Made by a program: the position numbers and the translations under genes
Part shown: positions 24,535-33,265 of the stretch, one piece after another
How positions within the stretch are numbered: the first letter of the stretch is position 1
Layout: each line of letters begins with the position of its first letter
Notes under the pieces: generated by a model
Seen by the model: only the letters and a program-made list of their open reading frames with translations
Told to the model about the DNA's origin: nothing
Database searches by the model: none
From: Paraburkholderia sp. BCC1884
GTDB lineage: Bacteria > Pseudomonadota > Gammaproteobacteria > Burkholderiales > Burkholderiaceae
Direction: 5' to 3'
Length of the DNA stretch: 64,000 nucleotides
NCBI RefSeq assembly: GCF_900996225.1
Contig: NZ_CAAJGL010000134.1
Location: 124,001-188,000, forward strand

Positions 24535-25700
24535 AGATTCACGAGTACCAGGGTAAGGAAATCCTGCGGAAATTCGGCGTCGCGGTACCGCGCGGCAAGC
24601 CGGTCTTCTCGGTGGATGATGCGGTCAAGGCCGCGGAAGAGCTCGGCGGCCCGGTATGGGTCGTGAAGGCTCAGATCCATGCGGGTGGCCGTGGCAAGGG
24701 CGGTGGCGTGAAGGTCGCCAAGTCGCTGGAACAGGTTCGTGAGTTCTCGAACCAGATCCTCGGCATGCAGCTCGTCACGCACCAGACCGGTCCGGAAGGC
24801 CAGAAGGTGAATCGTCTGCTGATCGAAGAAGGCGCTGACATCAAGAAGGAACTGTATGTCGGCCTCGTGATCGATCGCGTTACGCAGAAGATCGTCGTGA
24901 TGGCATCGAGCGAAGGCGGCATGGACGTCGAAGAAGTTGCGGAAAAGACGCCCGAGCTGATCCACAAGATCGCAGTCGACCCGGCAACCGGCCTGAAAGA
25001 CGCCGAAGCCGACGAACTGGCTACGAAGATCGGCGTGCCCGCCGCTTCGCTGCCGCAAGCTCGTTCGATCCTGCAAGGCCTGTACAAGGCATTCTGGGAA
25101 ACCGACGCGTCGCTGGCCGAAATCAACCCGCTGATCCTGACCGGCGACGGCAAGGTCATCGCGTTGGACGCCAAGTTCAACTTCGATTCGAACGCACTGT
25201 TCCGTCACCCGGAAATCGTCGCGTATCGCGATATCGACGAAGAAGATCCGGCTGAAGTCGAAGCGTCGAAGTTCGACCTCGCCTACATCTCGCTCGACGG
25301 CAACATCGGCTGCCTCGTGAACGGCGCTGGCCTTGCCATGGCAACGATGGACACCATCAAGCTGTTCGGCGGCGAACCGGCGAACTTCCTGGACGTGGGC
25401 GGTGGCGCCACGACCGAGAAGGTCACGGAAGCGTTCAAGATCATGCTGAAGAACCCGAACCTGACCGCGATTCTGGTCAACATCTTCGGTGGCATCATGC
25501 GCTGCGACGTGATCGCGGAAGGCGTGATCGCGGCGTCGAAGGCCGTGTCGCTGAAGGTACCGCTCGTGGTCCGCATGAAGGGCACGAACGAAGACCTGGG
25601 CAAGAAGATGCTTGCTGAATCCGGCCTGCCGATCATCGCGGCGGACAGCATGGAAGAAGCGGCTCAGAAGGTCGTCGCGGCTGCTGCGGGTAAGGCGTAA
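24531..25700 (+). CDS. sucC: Succinyl-CoA synthetase (ADP-forming), beta subunit
   Basis: A 389-residue beta subunit with an N-terminal ATP-grasp domain (MKIHEYQGKEILRKFGV, AGGRGKGGGVK) and a C-terminal ligase domain (NGAGLAMATMDTIKLFGG, NFLDVGGGA). It is the TCA-cycle enzyme making ATP from succinyl-CoA. The start overlaps the DUF2889 stop. sucD follows after 146 bp with a weak hairpin between. Confidence 0.98.
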   Translation: MKIHEYQGKEILRKFGVAVPRGKPVFSVDDAVKAAEELGGPVWVVKAQIHAGGRGKGGGVKVAKSLEQVREFSNQILGMQLVTHQTGPEGQKVNRLLIEEGADIKKELYVGLVIDRVTQKIVVMASSEGGMDVEEVAEKTPELIHKIAVDPATGLKDAEADELATKIGVPAASLPQARSILQGLYKAFWETDASLAEINPLILTGDGKVIALDAKFNFDSNALFRHPEIVAYRDIDEEDPAEVEASKFDLAYISLDGNIGCLVNGAGLAMATMDTIKLFGGEPANFLDVGGGATTEKVTEAFKIMLKNPNLTAILVNIFGGIMRCDVIAEGVIAASKAVSLKVPLVVRMKGTNEDLGKKMLAESGLPIIAADSMEEAAQKVVAAAAGKA

Positions 25701-25717
25701 GCCAGATCACAGCGGTT

Positions 25718-25743
25718 GCCAGGCTGCTGTTGCCGGGCTTTTT
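25718..25743 (+). terminator. Weak hairpin with U-tract between sucC and sucD
   Basis: GCCAGGC (25718-25724) and GCCGGGC (25732-25738) form an imperfect stem (one mismatch) followed by five T residues. It may attenuate or stabilise the message ends between the two subunit genes. Weak evidence. Confidence 0.35.
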
Positions 25744-25846
25744 CCAGAATTAACCAGGATTACGAATGGCGGCGCGTGAGCGGCGCGGGCGGTGAACATC
25801 CCGCCGCGCCGCGACAGCGCGACGCCAAACGAACAGAGGTCAATAC

Positions 25847-26728
25847 ATGTCGATTCTGATTAACAAAGACACTAAGGTCATCACGCAGGGCATCACCGGC
25901 AAGACCGGTCAGTTCCATACGCGTGCTTGCCGTGAATATGCAAACGGTCGCGAAGCGTACGTTGCGGGCGTGAACCCGAAGCGCGCAGGCGAAGACTTCG
26001 AAGGCATTCCTATCTACGCAAGCGTCGCTGAAGCGAAGGCTGAAACGGGCGCGACCGTGTCGGTGATTTACGTGCCGCCGGCAGGCGCTGCTGCTGCGAT
26101 CTGGGAAGCAGTCGAAGCCGACCTGGATCTCGCTATCTGTATCACGGAAGGTATTCCTGTCCGTGACATGATCGAGCTCAAGGCACGCATGCGCGCGAAG
26201 AACAGCAAGACGCTGCTGCTCGGACCGAACTGCCCCGGCACGATCACGCCGGACGAACTGAAGATCGGCATCATGCCGGGTCACATCCACCGCAAGGGCC
26301 GCATCGGCGTCGTGTCGCGTTCGGGCACGCTGACGTACGAAGCAGTCGGTCAATTGACGGCAATCGGCCTCGGCCAATCGTCGGCAGTCGGTATCGGCGG
26401 CGACCCGATCAACGGTCTGAAGCACATCGACGTGATGAAGATGTTCAACGACGATCCGGAAACGGACGCCGTCATCATGATCGGCGAGATCGGTGGTCCG
26501 GACGAAGCGAATGCCGCTGAGTGGATCAAGGACAACATGAAGAAGCCGGTGGTTGGCTTCATCGCCGGCGTGACGGCGCCTCCGGGCAAGCGCATGGGCC
26601 ATGCTGGCGCGCTGATCTCGGGCGGTGCGGATACGGCTGAAGCCAAGCTGGAAATCATGGACGCTTGCGGTATCACGGTCACGAAGAACCCGTCGGAAAT
26701 GGCGCGTCTTCTGAAGGCGATGCTGTAA
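25847..26728 (+). CDS. sucD: Succinyl-CoA synthetase, alpha subunit
   Basis: A 293-residue alpha subunit with CoA-binding Rossmann domain (MSILINKDTKVITQGITGKTG) and catalytic phosphohistidine His252 in MGHAGALISGG. AGAGGT upstream of the ATG gives a good ribosome binding site. It forms a complex with SucC. Two terminators follow. Confidence 0.98.
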   Translation: MSILINKDTKVITQGITGKTGQFHTRACREYANGREAYVAGVNPKRAGEDFEGIPIYASVAEAKAETGATVSVIYVPPAGAAAAIWEAVEADLDLAICITEGIPVRDMIELKARMRAKNSKTLLLGPNCPGTITPDELKIGIMPGHIHRKGRIGVVSRSGTLTYEAVGQLTAIGLGQSSAVGIGGDPINGLKHIDVMKMFNDDPETDAVIMIGEIGGPDEANAAEWIKDNMKKPVVGFIAGVTAPPGKRMGHAGALISGGADTAEAKLEIMDACGITVTKNPSEMARLLKAML

Positions 26729-26735
26729 ATCGAAA

Positions 26736-26762
26736 TAGGCGCGCAGTCGCGGCGCCTTTTTT
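26736..26762 (+). terminator. Rho-independent terminator after sucD
   Basis: AGGCGC (26736-26741) pairs with GCGCCT (26751-26756) and is followed by a T-run to 26762, starting seven bases after the stop codon. Confidence 0.8.
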
Positions 26763-26806
26763 GATACGCTTACGAAATCCTTTCGTGAGCGTGCGGTTCT
26801 AAAAAA

Positions 26807-26837
26807 GCGGGGGAGTGCAAACTCCTCCGCTTTTTTT
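26807..26837 (+). terminator. Second terminator after sucD
   Basis: GCGGGGGAGT (26807-26816) pairs with ACTCCTCCGC (26821-26830; one G-T pair in the RNA) over a GCAA tetraloop, followed by seven T residues. The A-run upstream makes it partly bidirectional. Confidence 0.87.
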
Positions 26838-26872
26838 ATTGGCCGAGGCTCAGTTTTTTCTGGTCTTCCACC

Positions 26873-27577
26873 ATGCTCGAGTTTTTTGCCACGCTCCATT
26901 GGGGCGCTGTGATTCAGATCATCGTCATCGACATTCTGTTGGGTGGCGATAACGCCGTCGTGATCGCGCTGGCCTGCCGCAATTTGCCGCCGTCGCAGCG
27001 TACCAAAGGCGTGTTGTGGGGTACGGCGGGCGCAATCGTGCTGCGAGTGGCACTGATTGCGTTTGCGGTCGCGCTGCTCGACGTGCCCTTGCTGAAGTTC
27101 GCGGGCGGCTTGCTGCTGCTGTGGATCGGCGTGCGTTTGATGGCGCCCGCGCACGATGCGCACGAGAACGTCAAACCGGCCGACAAGCTGCTCTCGGCGA
27201 TCAAGACGATCATCATCGCGGATGCGGTGATGAGCCTCGACAACGTGATCGCGATCGCGGGCGCGGCGGAGTCGGCCGATCCCGAACATCGCCTCGCGCT
27301 GGTGATTTTCGGTCTGGTGGTGAGCATTCCGTTGATCGTGTGGGGCAGCCAGCTGGTGCTCAAGCTGCTGGATCGTTTTCCGATCGTCATCACACTCGGC
27401 GCCGCGTTGCTGGGCTGGATCGCGGGCGGACTGATCGTGAACGACCCGGCGGGCGACCGTTGGGCAATTCTCGATACGCCGGCGGCTGAATACGGCTTGA
27501 GCGTCGCGGGTGCGCTGTTCGTGGTGATCCTCGGTTATCTGCTCAAACGCCGGAACGCCAGGCGCGCGGCGGCGTGA
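26873..27577 (+). CDS. TerC-family integral membrane protein (YjbE type)
   Basis: A 234-residue protein with seven predicted membrane helices. It carries the two TerC acidic motifs, LLGGDNAVVIALACRNLP near the N-terminus and AVMSLDNVIAIAGAA in the middle, thought to bind or move metal ions. Members are linked to metal export (for example manganese) or tellurite resistance. No riboswitch is seen upstream; the sucD terminator ends 35 bp before the start. It is probably monocistronic. Confidence 0.87.
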   Translation: MLEFFATLHWGAVIQIIVIDILLGGDNAVVIALACRNLPPSQRTKGVLWGTAGAIVLRVALIAFAVALLDVPLLKFAGGLLLLWIGVRLMAPAHDAHENVKPADKLLSAIKTIIIADAVMSLDNVIAIAGAAESADPEHRLALVIFGLVVSIPLIVWGSQLVLKLLDRFPIVITLGAALLGWIAGGLIVNDPAGDRWAILDTPAAEYGLSVAGALFVVILGYLLKRRNARRAAA

Positions 27578-27664
27578 TTCCAGACCTCGTATCGAGCTAC
27601 GGCGTTACGCAGCGTTAGCCGTTTGGCTGACTGTTTGACGCGCGCATCGCTGGCTACGATGGAG

Positions 27665-27698
27665 ACGCCTGTTCCCGATCCGTGGGGCAGGCGTTTTT
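27665..27698 (+). terminator. Terminator-like hairpin just upstream of the pilin gene
   Basis: ACGCCTG (27665-27671) and CAGGCGT (27688-27694) form a perfect stem followed by five T residues (27694-27698). The hairpin ends only six bases before the GAGGAG ribosome binding site of the pilin gene. It could end the TerC-family transcript or act as an attenuator of the pilin message. Confidence 0.7.
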
Positions 27699-27716
27699 CG
27701 TTTGAGGAGTCTGCCG

Positions 27717-28340
27717 ATGATCGTTACCTTGCCGTATTCCCCCTATTCGCAGTCCACACTGGCGCGGCGTTCCACGTACTGGCGAGCGCGGTGGTCCGCG
27801 CGCCTCTCGCGAGCCTGCCGTCGCATCGGACTCGGCTTTACGCTGATCGAACTGATGATCGTGCTGGCGATCGTCGGCGTGATCGCGGCCTATGCGATTC
27901 CCGCGTATCAGGACTATCTGGCGCGCAGCCGTGTCGGTGAGGGGCTGTCGCTCGCCGCTTCCGCGCGGCTTGCCGTTGCCGAAAATGCCGCGAGCGGCAA
28001 CGCGTTCAGCGGCGGTTACGCGTCGCCGCCCGCTACCCGCAATGTCGACTCCATCCGGGTCGACGACGACACTGGTCAGATCACCGTTGCTTACTCCACG
28101 CGAGTCGCGCCGGCTGGTTCCAACACGCTCACGCTCGTGCCGTCCGTTCCTGACAATGTGGATGCACCGACCGCGCGGGTCGCATTGAGCAAAGCTTCGG
28201 TGCAGGCCGGCGCACTGACCTGGGAGTGTTTCGCCGGCGGCAAAACGTCGTCGTCGCTGCCTGCGCCGGGCGGCGGTCCATCACCTGTGGATGCGCCCAG
28301 CCTGGCGTCGAATCTCGCCCCGCCGGAGTGTCGCTCGTGA
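27717..28340 (+). CDS. pilA: Type IV pilin (PilA-like) with unusually long leader
   Basis: A 207-residue prepilin. The type III signal reads LGLG-FTLIELMIVLAIVGVIAAYAIPAYQDYL, with cleavage after Gly40 and Glu at +5, leaving a 167-residue mature pilin. The leader is 40 residues and rich in Arg, instead of the usual 6-10. ATG 27717 has GAGGAG at 27704-27709; no later in-frame ATG or GTG precedes the cleavage site. Two C-terminal cysteines (WECFAGG, PPEC) can form the D-loop disulfide, and the Ser/Pro-rich stretch between them is a possible O-glycan target. The neighbour is a PglL-type oligosaccharyltransferase. Confidence 0.88.
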   Translation: MIVTLPYSPYSQSTLARRSTYWRARWSARLSRACRRIGLGFTLIELMIVLAIVGVIAAYAIPAYQDYLARSRVGEGLSLAASARLAVAENAASGNAFSGGYASPPATRNVDSIRVDDDTGQITVAYSTRVAPAGSNTLTLVPSVPDNVDAPTARVALSKASVQAGALTWECFAGGKTSSSLPAPGGGPSPVDAPSLASNLAPPECRS

Positions 28341-28477
28341 CCTACAGTGTGAGCGGACGGATGGCTCGTCGCTTTGAGCTAAAAGGCTGATTTTCGGGAT
28401 ATTTCGGCCGGCCCGGCGCACAGCAGAGGGATTTTTTTGTATAGTGCGCCGGTTGCTGACGCCCACCCGGTTACTCG

Positions 28478-30262
28478 ATGCCCACCCCATTTGCGCGCTA
28501 CCTGTCTCTCATTCTGTTGGCTCTTTCGTTGGTGCTGCCTTATGCAGTGGTCAACCATACGTATCCGATTCCGACTTTTTACGCAGAATTCACCGCGCTC
28601 GCCCTGTATTTGCTGACTGGCGCAGGTGTCGTTCTGCTGATCGCCACTTCGAAGCCGCGCATCGGCTTCGCCTCGCCGGTCGTCGCGCTGGTGCCTTTGC
28701 TGTTCGGGCTGCTGCTGGTGACGCAATCGGTGGTGTTGCCGGTCACGCAACCTTCGATGAACTGGCTCGGCGGCGGCTTTCTGCTGGCGGCGTTCATGGC
28801 CGCCCACGCGGGCTATGGCTTCACGCGCGCCAGGCTCAATGAGACGGCTTTGCGCTGGGTGGCGGGGGCGCTGATTGTCGGCGGGTTGTTTGCGGTGTTC
28901 TGTCAGGTGATCCAGCTGTTTCACCTCGAGGCGCGCGTGTCGCCGTTTGTCGTCGCCTATAACGTGACCGTCGAGCGCCGGCCGTTCGGCAACATGGCGC
29001 AGGCGAATCACCTTGCCACCTATATCGCGTTCGCGATGGCAGGCGCGCTTTACCTCGTGCAAACGCGCCGGGTTGCCGTGAGCATCTGGCTGCTGGTGTC
29101 GACGATTTTCGCGGCCGGCCTCGCGTTGACGGTGTCGCGCGGTCCCTGGCTGCAGATGGGCGTGATCGTGGTGGCGGGTTTCTGGATGGCGTTCGCGCAG
29201 ACGCGCAGCCAGGCGGCGTTGCGCCGGAGCAATCGCGAATGGTTGATTCCGATCGTGCTGGCGGTGCTGTTCTTCGTGGTCAACGCGCTGATCCGTTGGG
29301 CCAACGTGCATTACAACCTCGAACTCGGCCAATCCGCGGCTGAACGCTTCAAGGATGCTGGCCAGATTGCCCCGCGCCTTGCGTTGTGGAAATACGGCTG
29401 GACGATGTTCAGGACGCACCCGCTGCTGGGTGTAGGCTGGGGCGAGTTTCCGAGCTACCAGTACGAGTTTGCGAAGACCCTCGGCGGCGTGGAAATCGCC
29501 AATAATTCGCACGATATCTTTATCGACCTGCTCGCGAAGACCGGCCTGATCGGCCTCGCCATCGTGCTGTTCGGCTTGATCAGCTGGCTCGTGCGCGTGG
29601 TACGCGCACCGCAAGATTCGGCGCGCGTGTTCGGCATCGCGCTGATCGGTGTACTGGTGATGCACGCGCTGGTCGAATATCCGCAGCAGTACATGTTCTT
29701 CCTGTTGCCGGCGATGTTCGTGCTCGGCTTGCTGGAAACGAGGCCATTGCGTTTCGTGCCTGCGGGCCTGTCGTTCGGCGCATTTGCGGTGGTGGTGTTC
29801 GGCGGCCTGGCGGCGCTGTATCCGGTATATCGCGATTACGCGCGCGCCGAGGTCCTGTACTACGGCTCGCGTCCGGCCGAACAGTACCGCGCGGATCCGT
29901 CGTTCCTGTTCCAGGCTTGGGGCGAGTACGGTCTCGCTACGCTTTTGCCGATGAATTCGATGGACCTGTCGCATAAGCTCGCGATGCACCGCAAAGCGAT
30001 GGCGCTACTGCCCGGCGAGACGGTCCTGCGTCGTTATGCGGTGCTGCAGGCCTTGAGCGGCGACACGGCGGGGGCGTTCGACACGGTCGACCGCCTGAAG
30101 ATTTTTGCCGAGGAACTGCATGACTGGCCGTCGCAGTTGGGTTATCTGTACGGGCTATGCGATGAGCAGAAGTCGCTGGGCGGTTTCAAGGCGGAACTGG
30201 TCAAGCGCTTCGGCTTGCCGCCGGGCGACGTGAATCAGGATGATGACAGCGACGACGATTGA
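28478..30262 (+). CDS. pglL: PglL/TfpO-type protein O-oligosaccharyltransferase
   Basis: A 594-residue membrane protein with about 12-13 helices. The N-terminal part has the PglL_A-like motif RPFGNMAQANHLATY (about 168-182). A Wzy_C/ligase core follows (GLALTVSRGPW; HPLLGVGWGEFPSYQ; NNSHDIFIDLLAKTG with conserved His345). The C-terminal 180 residues match the Wzy_C_2 extension of PglL proteins and end in an acidic tail. Such enzymes transfer lipid-linked glycans to Ser/Thr of periplasmic proteins, including pilins. It follows pilA by 137 bp in the same direction. The alternative, an O-antigen ligase, is less likely given the C-terminal domain. Confidence 0.85.
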   Translation: MPTPFARYLSLILLALSLVLPYAVVNHTYPIPTFYAEFTALALYLLTGAGVVLLIATSKPRIGFASPVVALVPLLFGLLLVTQSVVLPVTQPSMNWLGGGFLLAAFMAAHAGYGFTRARLNETALRWVAGALIVGGLFAVFCQVIQLFHLEARVSPFVVAYNVTVERRPFGNMAQANHLATYIAFAMAGALYLVQTRRVAVSIWLLVSTIFAAGLALTVSRGPWLQMGVIVVAGFWMAFAQTRSQAALRRSNREWLIPIVLAVLFFVVNALIRWANVHYNLELGQSAAERFKDAGQIAPRLALWKYGWTMFRTHPLLGVGWGEFPSYQYEFAKTLGGVEIANNSHDIFIDLLAKTGLIGLAIVLFGLISWLVRVVRAPQDSARVFGIALIGVLVMHALVEYPQQYMFFLLPAMFVLGLLETRPLRFVPAGLSFGAFAVVVFGGLAALYPVYRDYARAEVLYYGSRPAEQYRADPSFLFQAWGEYGLATLLPMNSMDLSHKLAMHRKAMALLPGETVLRRYAVLQALSGDTAGAFDTVDRLKIFAEELHDWPSQLGYLYGLCDEQKSLGGFKAELVKRFGLPPGDVNQDDDSDDD

Positions 30263-30273
30263 GGCGTCGGCGA

Positions 30274-30300
30274 GGTAACGCCCCGGCGCGGGGCGTTACC
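30274..30300. terminator. Symmetric hairpin between convergent pglL and moaC
   Basis: GGTAACGCCCC (30274-30284) and GGGGCGTTACC (30290-30300) form a perfect 11-bp stem with a 5-base loop. There is no long U-tract, but the position between convergent genes suggests a shared transcription end. Confidence 0.6.
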
Positions 30301-30320
30301 GTCAAACGCGCGGGTTGATC

Positions 30321-30797
30321 TCAACCCGCCACCCAATCCCCCGACTTCCCGCCGTGCTTCTCCAGCACCTTCACATCGGTGATCGTCATGCCCCGATCCA
30401 CCGCCTTGCACATGTCGTACACGGTCAGCAGTCCCACCTGCACGGCCGTCAGCGCCTCCATCTCCACCCCCGTTCGTCCGAGCGTTTCCACCTGAACCGT
30501 GCAATGCACGCCGGGTAGCGTTTCGTCGAGTTCAAAGTCGACCTTGACGCGCGTGAGCGCCAACGGATGACAAAGCGGAATCAGATCGGCAGTACGCTTC
30601 GAACCCTGAATCGCCGCGATGCGCGCGATCCCGATCACGTCGCCTTTGCTGGCGTTGCCGTCGCGGATCAGCGCGAAGGTTGCCGGCAGCATGCGGATCG
30701 AACCACGCGCAACAGCAATGCGCTTTGTCTCCTCCTTACCGCCGACGTCCACCATATGCGCTTGTCCGGCGGAATCGAAATGAGTCAGTTCGGGCAT
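30321..30797 (-). CDS. moaC: Cyclic pyranopterin monophosphate synthase
   Basis: A 158-residue MoaC for molybdenum cofactor synthesis. Conserved blocks are present: LTHFDSAGQAHMVDVGGKEETKR, GSKRTADLIPLCHPLALT and VQVETLGRTGVEMEALTAVQVG, ending with MCKAVDRGM and VLEKHGGKSGDW. It acts on the MoaA product to form cPMP. No other moa gene is adjacent. It is divergent from the M48 protease gene. Confidence 0.97.
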   Translation of the reverse strand: MPELTHFDSAGQAHMVDVGGKEETKRIAVARGSIRMLPATFALIRDGNASKGDVIGIARIAAIQGSKRTADLIPLCHPLALTRVKVDFELDETLPGVHCTVQVETLGRTGVEMEALTAVQVGLLTVYDMCKAVDRGMTITDVKVLEKHGGKSGDWVAG

Positions 30798-30918
30798 GGT
30801 CGGGCTCCTTCAAAGGGCGCCTATCATAGCAGTGAGGGGCTGATTACAATTGCCCTATGCCCGCTATCTTAGTCCGAGCGCCGGGCGCCGCTTTTCGACT
30901 CCGTCACATCGACCCGCC

Positions 30919-32628
30919 ATGCGCGCGAAACGGTTTCTTTCTGCGTTGTTGTCTGTCGCGCTCGCGGCGCCGCCGGGCGCGTTCGCCCAATCGCATGGCG
31001 CGACGACGCTTGCGCTGAACACCCAGTCCACAGAACCGCCGCTGGTGAGCGGACCCACCGAATCCTATACCGACCCGATCGTGCCGCCCGACGTCGCGCA
31101 GGGCGTGTTCGGCGTCTACGGCGGTGCGCAGAGCCGCTTTTCGGGCAACGTCGGCGCGAACTCCAGCTGGCGCGCGCCGATCGTCGCCCAACAATTACCC
31201 GACCTCGGCAACGGCGGTTCCGAATCGCTGACGCCGCAAGCCGAACGCCAGCTCGGCGAACGCGTGATGCGCGAAATCCGCCGCGACCCCGACTATCGCG
31301 ACGACTGGCTGGTGCGCGACTACCTCAACTCGGTCGCCGCGAAACTCTCCGCTGCGGCTAACGCGCTGTACATCGGCGGCTATCGTCCGGACTTCGATCT
31401 GTTCGCGGTGCGCGATTCGCAGATCAACGCCTTCTCCTTGCCGGGCGGCTTCATCGGCGTGAATACCGGTTTGATCGTGACTACGCAGACCGAATCCGAA
31501 CTCGCGTCCGTCCTCGGCCACGAAATGGGCCACGTCCTGCAACGGCATATTTCGCGGATGATCACGACCGGCGAGCACGGCACCTACGCCGCCCTCGCGG
31601 CCATGCTGTTCGGCGTGCTGGCGGGCGTGCTTGCACACAGTGGCGATCTGGGCAGCGCCATTGCGATCGGCGGGCAGGCCTACGCGGTCGACAACCAGTT
31701 GCGTTTCTCGCGTTCCGCCGAGCACGAGGCGGACCGCGTCGGCTTTCTGCTGCTGGCCGGCGCCGGCTACGACCCTTACGCCATGACGACGTTCTTCGGC
31801 CGTCTGGATCGCGCGGCGATGAGCGACACGGGCATCCCGGCCTACGCGCGCACGCATCCGCTGACCGGCGAGCGGATTGCCGACATGGCAGACCGGGCGC
31901 GTCGTGCGCCCTATCGGCAGCCACATCAGGCGCCCGAATATGGGTTCGTGCGGGCTCGCTCGCGTTTGCTGCAGGACCAGTCGCGCAACGAGTATGCGGA
32001 CGACGTGTCGCGCCTGCGCTCCGAGATCGAGGACCGGACCGCGGTGAATGTCGCGGCGAACTGGTACGGCATCGCCTACGGTCAGATGCTGCTCGAAAAA
32101 TACGACGACGCCACGGCATCGCTTGCGTCCGCACGGGCGGTCTTCGTCTCGGGTGAGCAGAAGGAAGGCGAGGGCGCGCGCAGTTCGCCGAGCCTCGACG
32201 TGCTCGCCGCGGACATCGCGCGCCGCGCCGGCCGCGACGACGAAGCCGCGCGTCTCGCCGCGTTGGCGCAACAGCGCTGGCCGCAGTCGAACGCCGCGAT
32301 CGACATGCATATCCGCACCTTGTTGACCTTGAAGCGTTTTACCGAGGCACAGCAACTCGCGCAGAAGGAGACCCGCGCCGAGCCGAATCAGCCGGCGTGG
32401 TGGCTCTATCTCGCGCAAGCGAGCGCGGGCAGCGGCGATGCACTGACGCAGCATCGCGCAATGGCGGAAAAGTTTGCGCTGGATGGAGCGTGGCCGTCGG
32501 CGATCCGGCAACTGAAAGACGCTCGCGATCTGAAGACGATCGGCTACTACGATCTCGCGACCGTCGATGCAAGGCTGCACGAGATGGAAAGCCGCTACAA
32601 GGAAGAGCGGCTCGACGAGAAGAGTTAG
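30919..32628 (+). CDS. Periplasmic M48 metalloprotease with TPR region (BepA/YfgC-like)
   Basis: A 569-residue exported protease. The signal peptide is FLSALLSVALAAPPGAFAQ. The zinc site HEMGH is at residues 201-205 (SVLGHEMGHVLQRH) with the downstream Glu ligand in SAEHEADRVG. The C-terminal half contains TPR-like helical repeats (MLLEKYDDATASLASARAVF and onward). BepA-type proteins assist or degrade outer membrane beta-barrels such as LptD. ATG 30919 is chosen because the signal peptide starts there; an upstream in-frame ATG at 30850 adds a non-signal leader. Confidence 0.88.
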   Translation: MRAKRFLSALLSVALAAPPGAFAQSHGATTLALNTQSTEPPLVSGPTESYTDPIVPPDVAQGVFGVYGGAQSRFSGNVGANSSWRAPIVAQQLPDLGNGGSESLTPQAERQLGERVMREIRRDPDYRDDWLVRDYLNSVAAKLSAAANALYIGGYRPDFDLFAVRDSQINAFSLPGGFIGVNTGLIVTTQTESELASVLGHEMGHVLQRHISRMITTGEHGTYAALAAMLFGVLAGVLAHSGDLGSAIAIGGQAYAVDNQLRFSRSAEHEADRVGFLLLAGAGYDPYAMTTFFGRLDRAAMSDTGIPAYARTHPLTGERIADMADRARRAPYRQPHQAPEYGFVRARSRLLQDQSRNEYADDVSRLRSEIEDRTAVNVAANWYGIAYGQMLLEKYDDATASLASARAVFVSGEQKEGEGARSSPSLDVLAADIARRAGRDDEAARLAALAQQRWPQSNAAIDMHIRTLLTLKRFTEAQQLAQKETRAEPNQPAWWLYLAQASAGSGDALTQHRAMAEKFALDGAWPSAIRQLKDARDLKTIGYYDLATVDARLHEMESRYKEERLDEKS

Positions 32629-32689
32629 GGCCTTTGCTTGCGACGGGCGGTCAGGTCGCGATGAAAGCCGTGACCGTGTCGCTGGCGAC

Positions 32690-33265
32690 TCAGAGGTTCG
32701 CCGCGGGACTCGCCACGAAGCCAAATCGCGCGGCGACGTCACCATGCTGTATCGGCTGCAACGGCAACACCGCCTGCCGATTCCAGCGAAACTCGCCGCT
32801 CATCGAATCGTCCGCGAGCGTCGCGTGATCGGAGAAGATCTCCAGATCGTGATCGTGCAGCACGGCGACGCGAGGCCGTGTCGAATCGTCGACGAACAGA
32901 ATCCCGCCTGCGTCGTCGACGAACGCCGCAGTGGGCTCGAAAGCGCCGCCCGCCTGATCTTTCAACGCGAGTGCGCCCTCATCGCCATCCGCCGACAAAC
33001 GCACGACCCACGGCGTGTAACCCAACTCGACATAGACCCGCTGCGGTCCGTTCTGAAAGAACCACTGACCGCGCTCATCGGCGTCGTAATTCCGGTTGAT
33101 GAAGCCGAGCAAGGCTTCATGCCGGATCGGCGTGCCGGCCGAACCGCTGGCCTGCGCGGCTTCGTCGCGCATGCGCCAGTTGCCGCGCCGGTCCAGCATC
33201 AGCCAGCCGGTGCAACTCGGCACGTTCGGCCACTTGGCGAGCGCTTGCCTGACGATGTCATCCAT
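32690..33265 (-). CDS. Conserved hypothetical protein (DUF2946-unrelated, small cytosolic)
   Basis: A 191-residue soluble protein beginning MDDIVRQALAKWPNVPSCTGWLMLDRRGNWRMRDE. The sequence is Trp/Asp-rich with alternating short beta-strand patterns and no signal peptide or membrane segment. Its start overlaps the stop of the upstream YheT-like hydrolase gene by eight bases (ATGGATGA), so the two are translationally coupled. It looks like a conserved betaproteobacterial family, but I cannot name it with confidence. Function unknown. Confidence 0.7.
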   Translation of the reverse strand: MDDIVRQALAKWPNVPSCTGWLMLDRRGNWRMRDEAAQASGSAGTPIRHEALLGFINRNYDADERGQWFFQNGPQRVYVELGYTPWVVRLSADGDEGALALKDQAGGAFEPTAAFVDDAGGILFVDDSTRPRVAVLHDHDLEIFSDHATLADDSMSGEFRWNRQAVLPLQPIQHGDVAARFGFVASPAANL

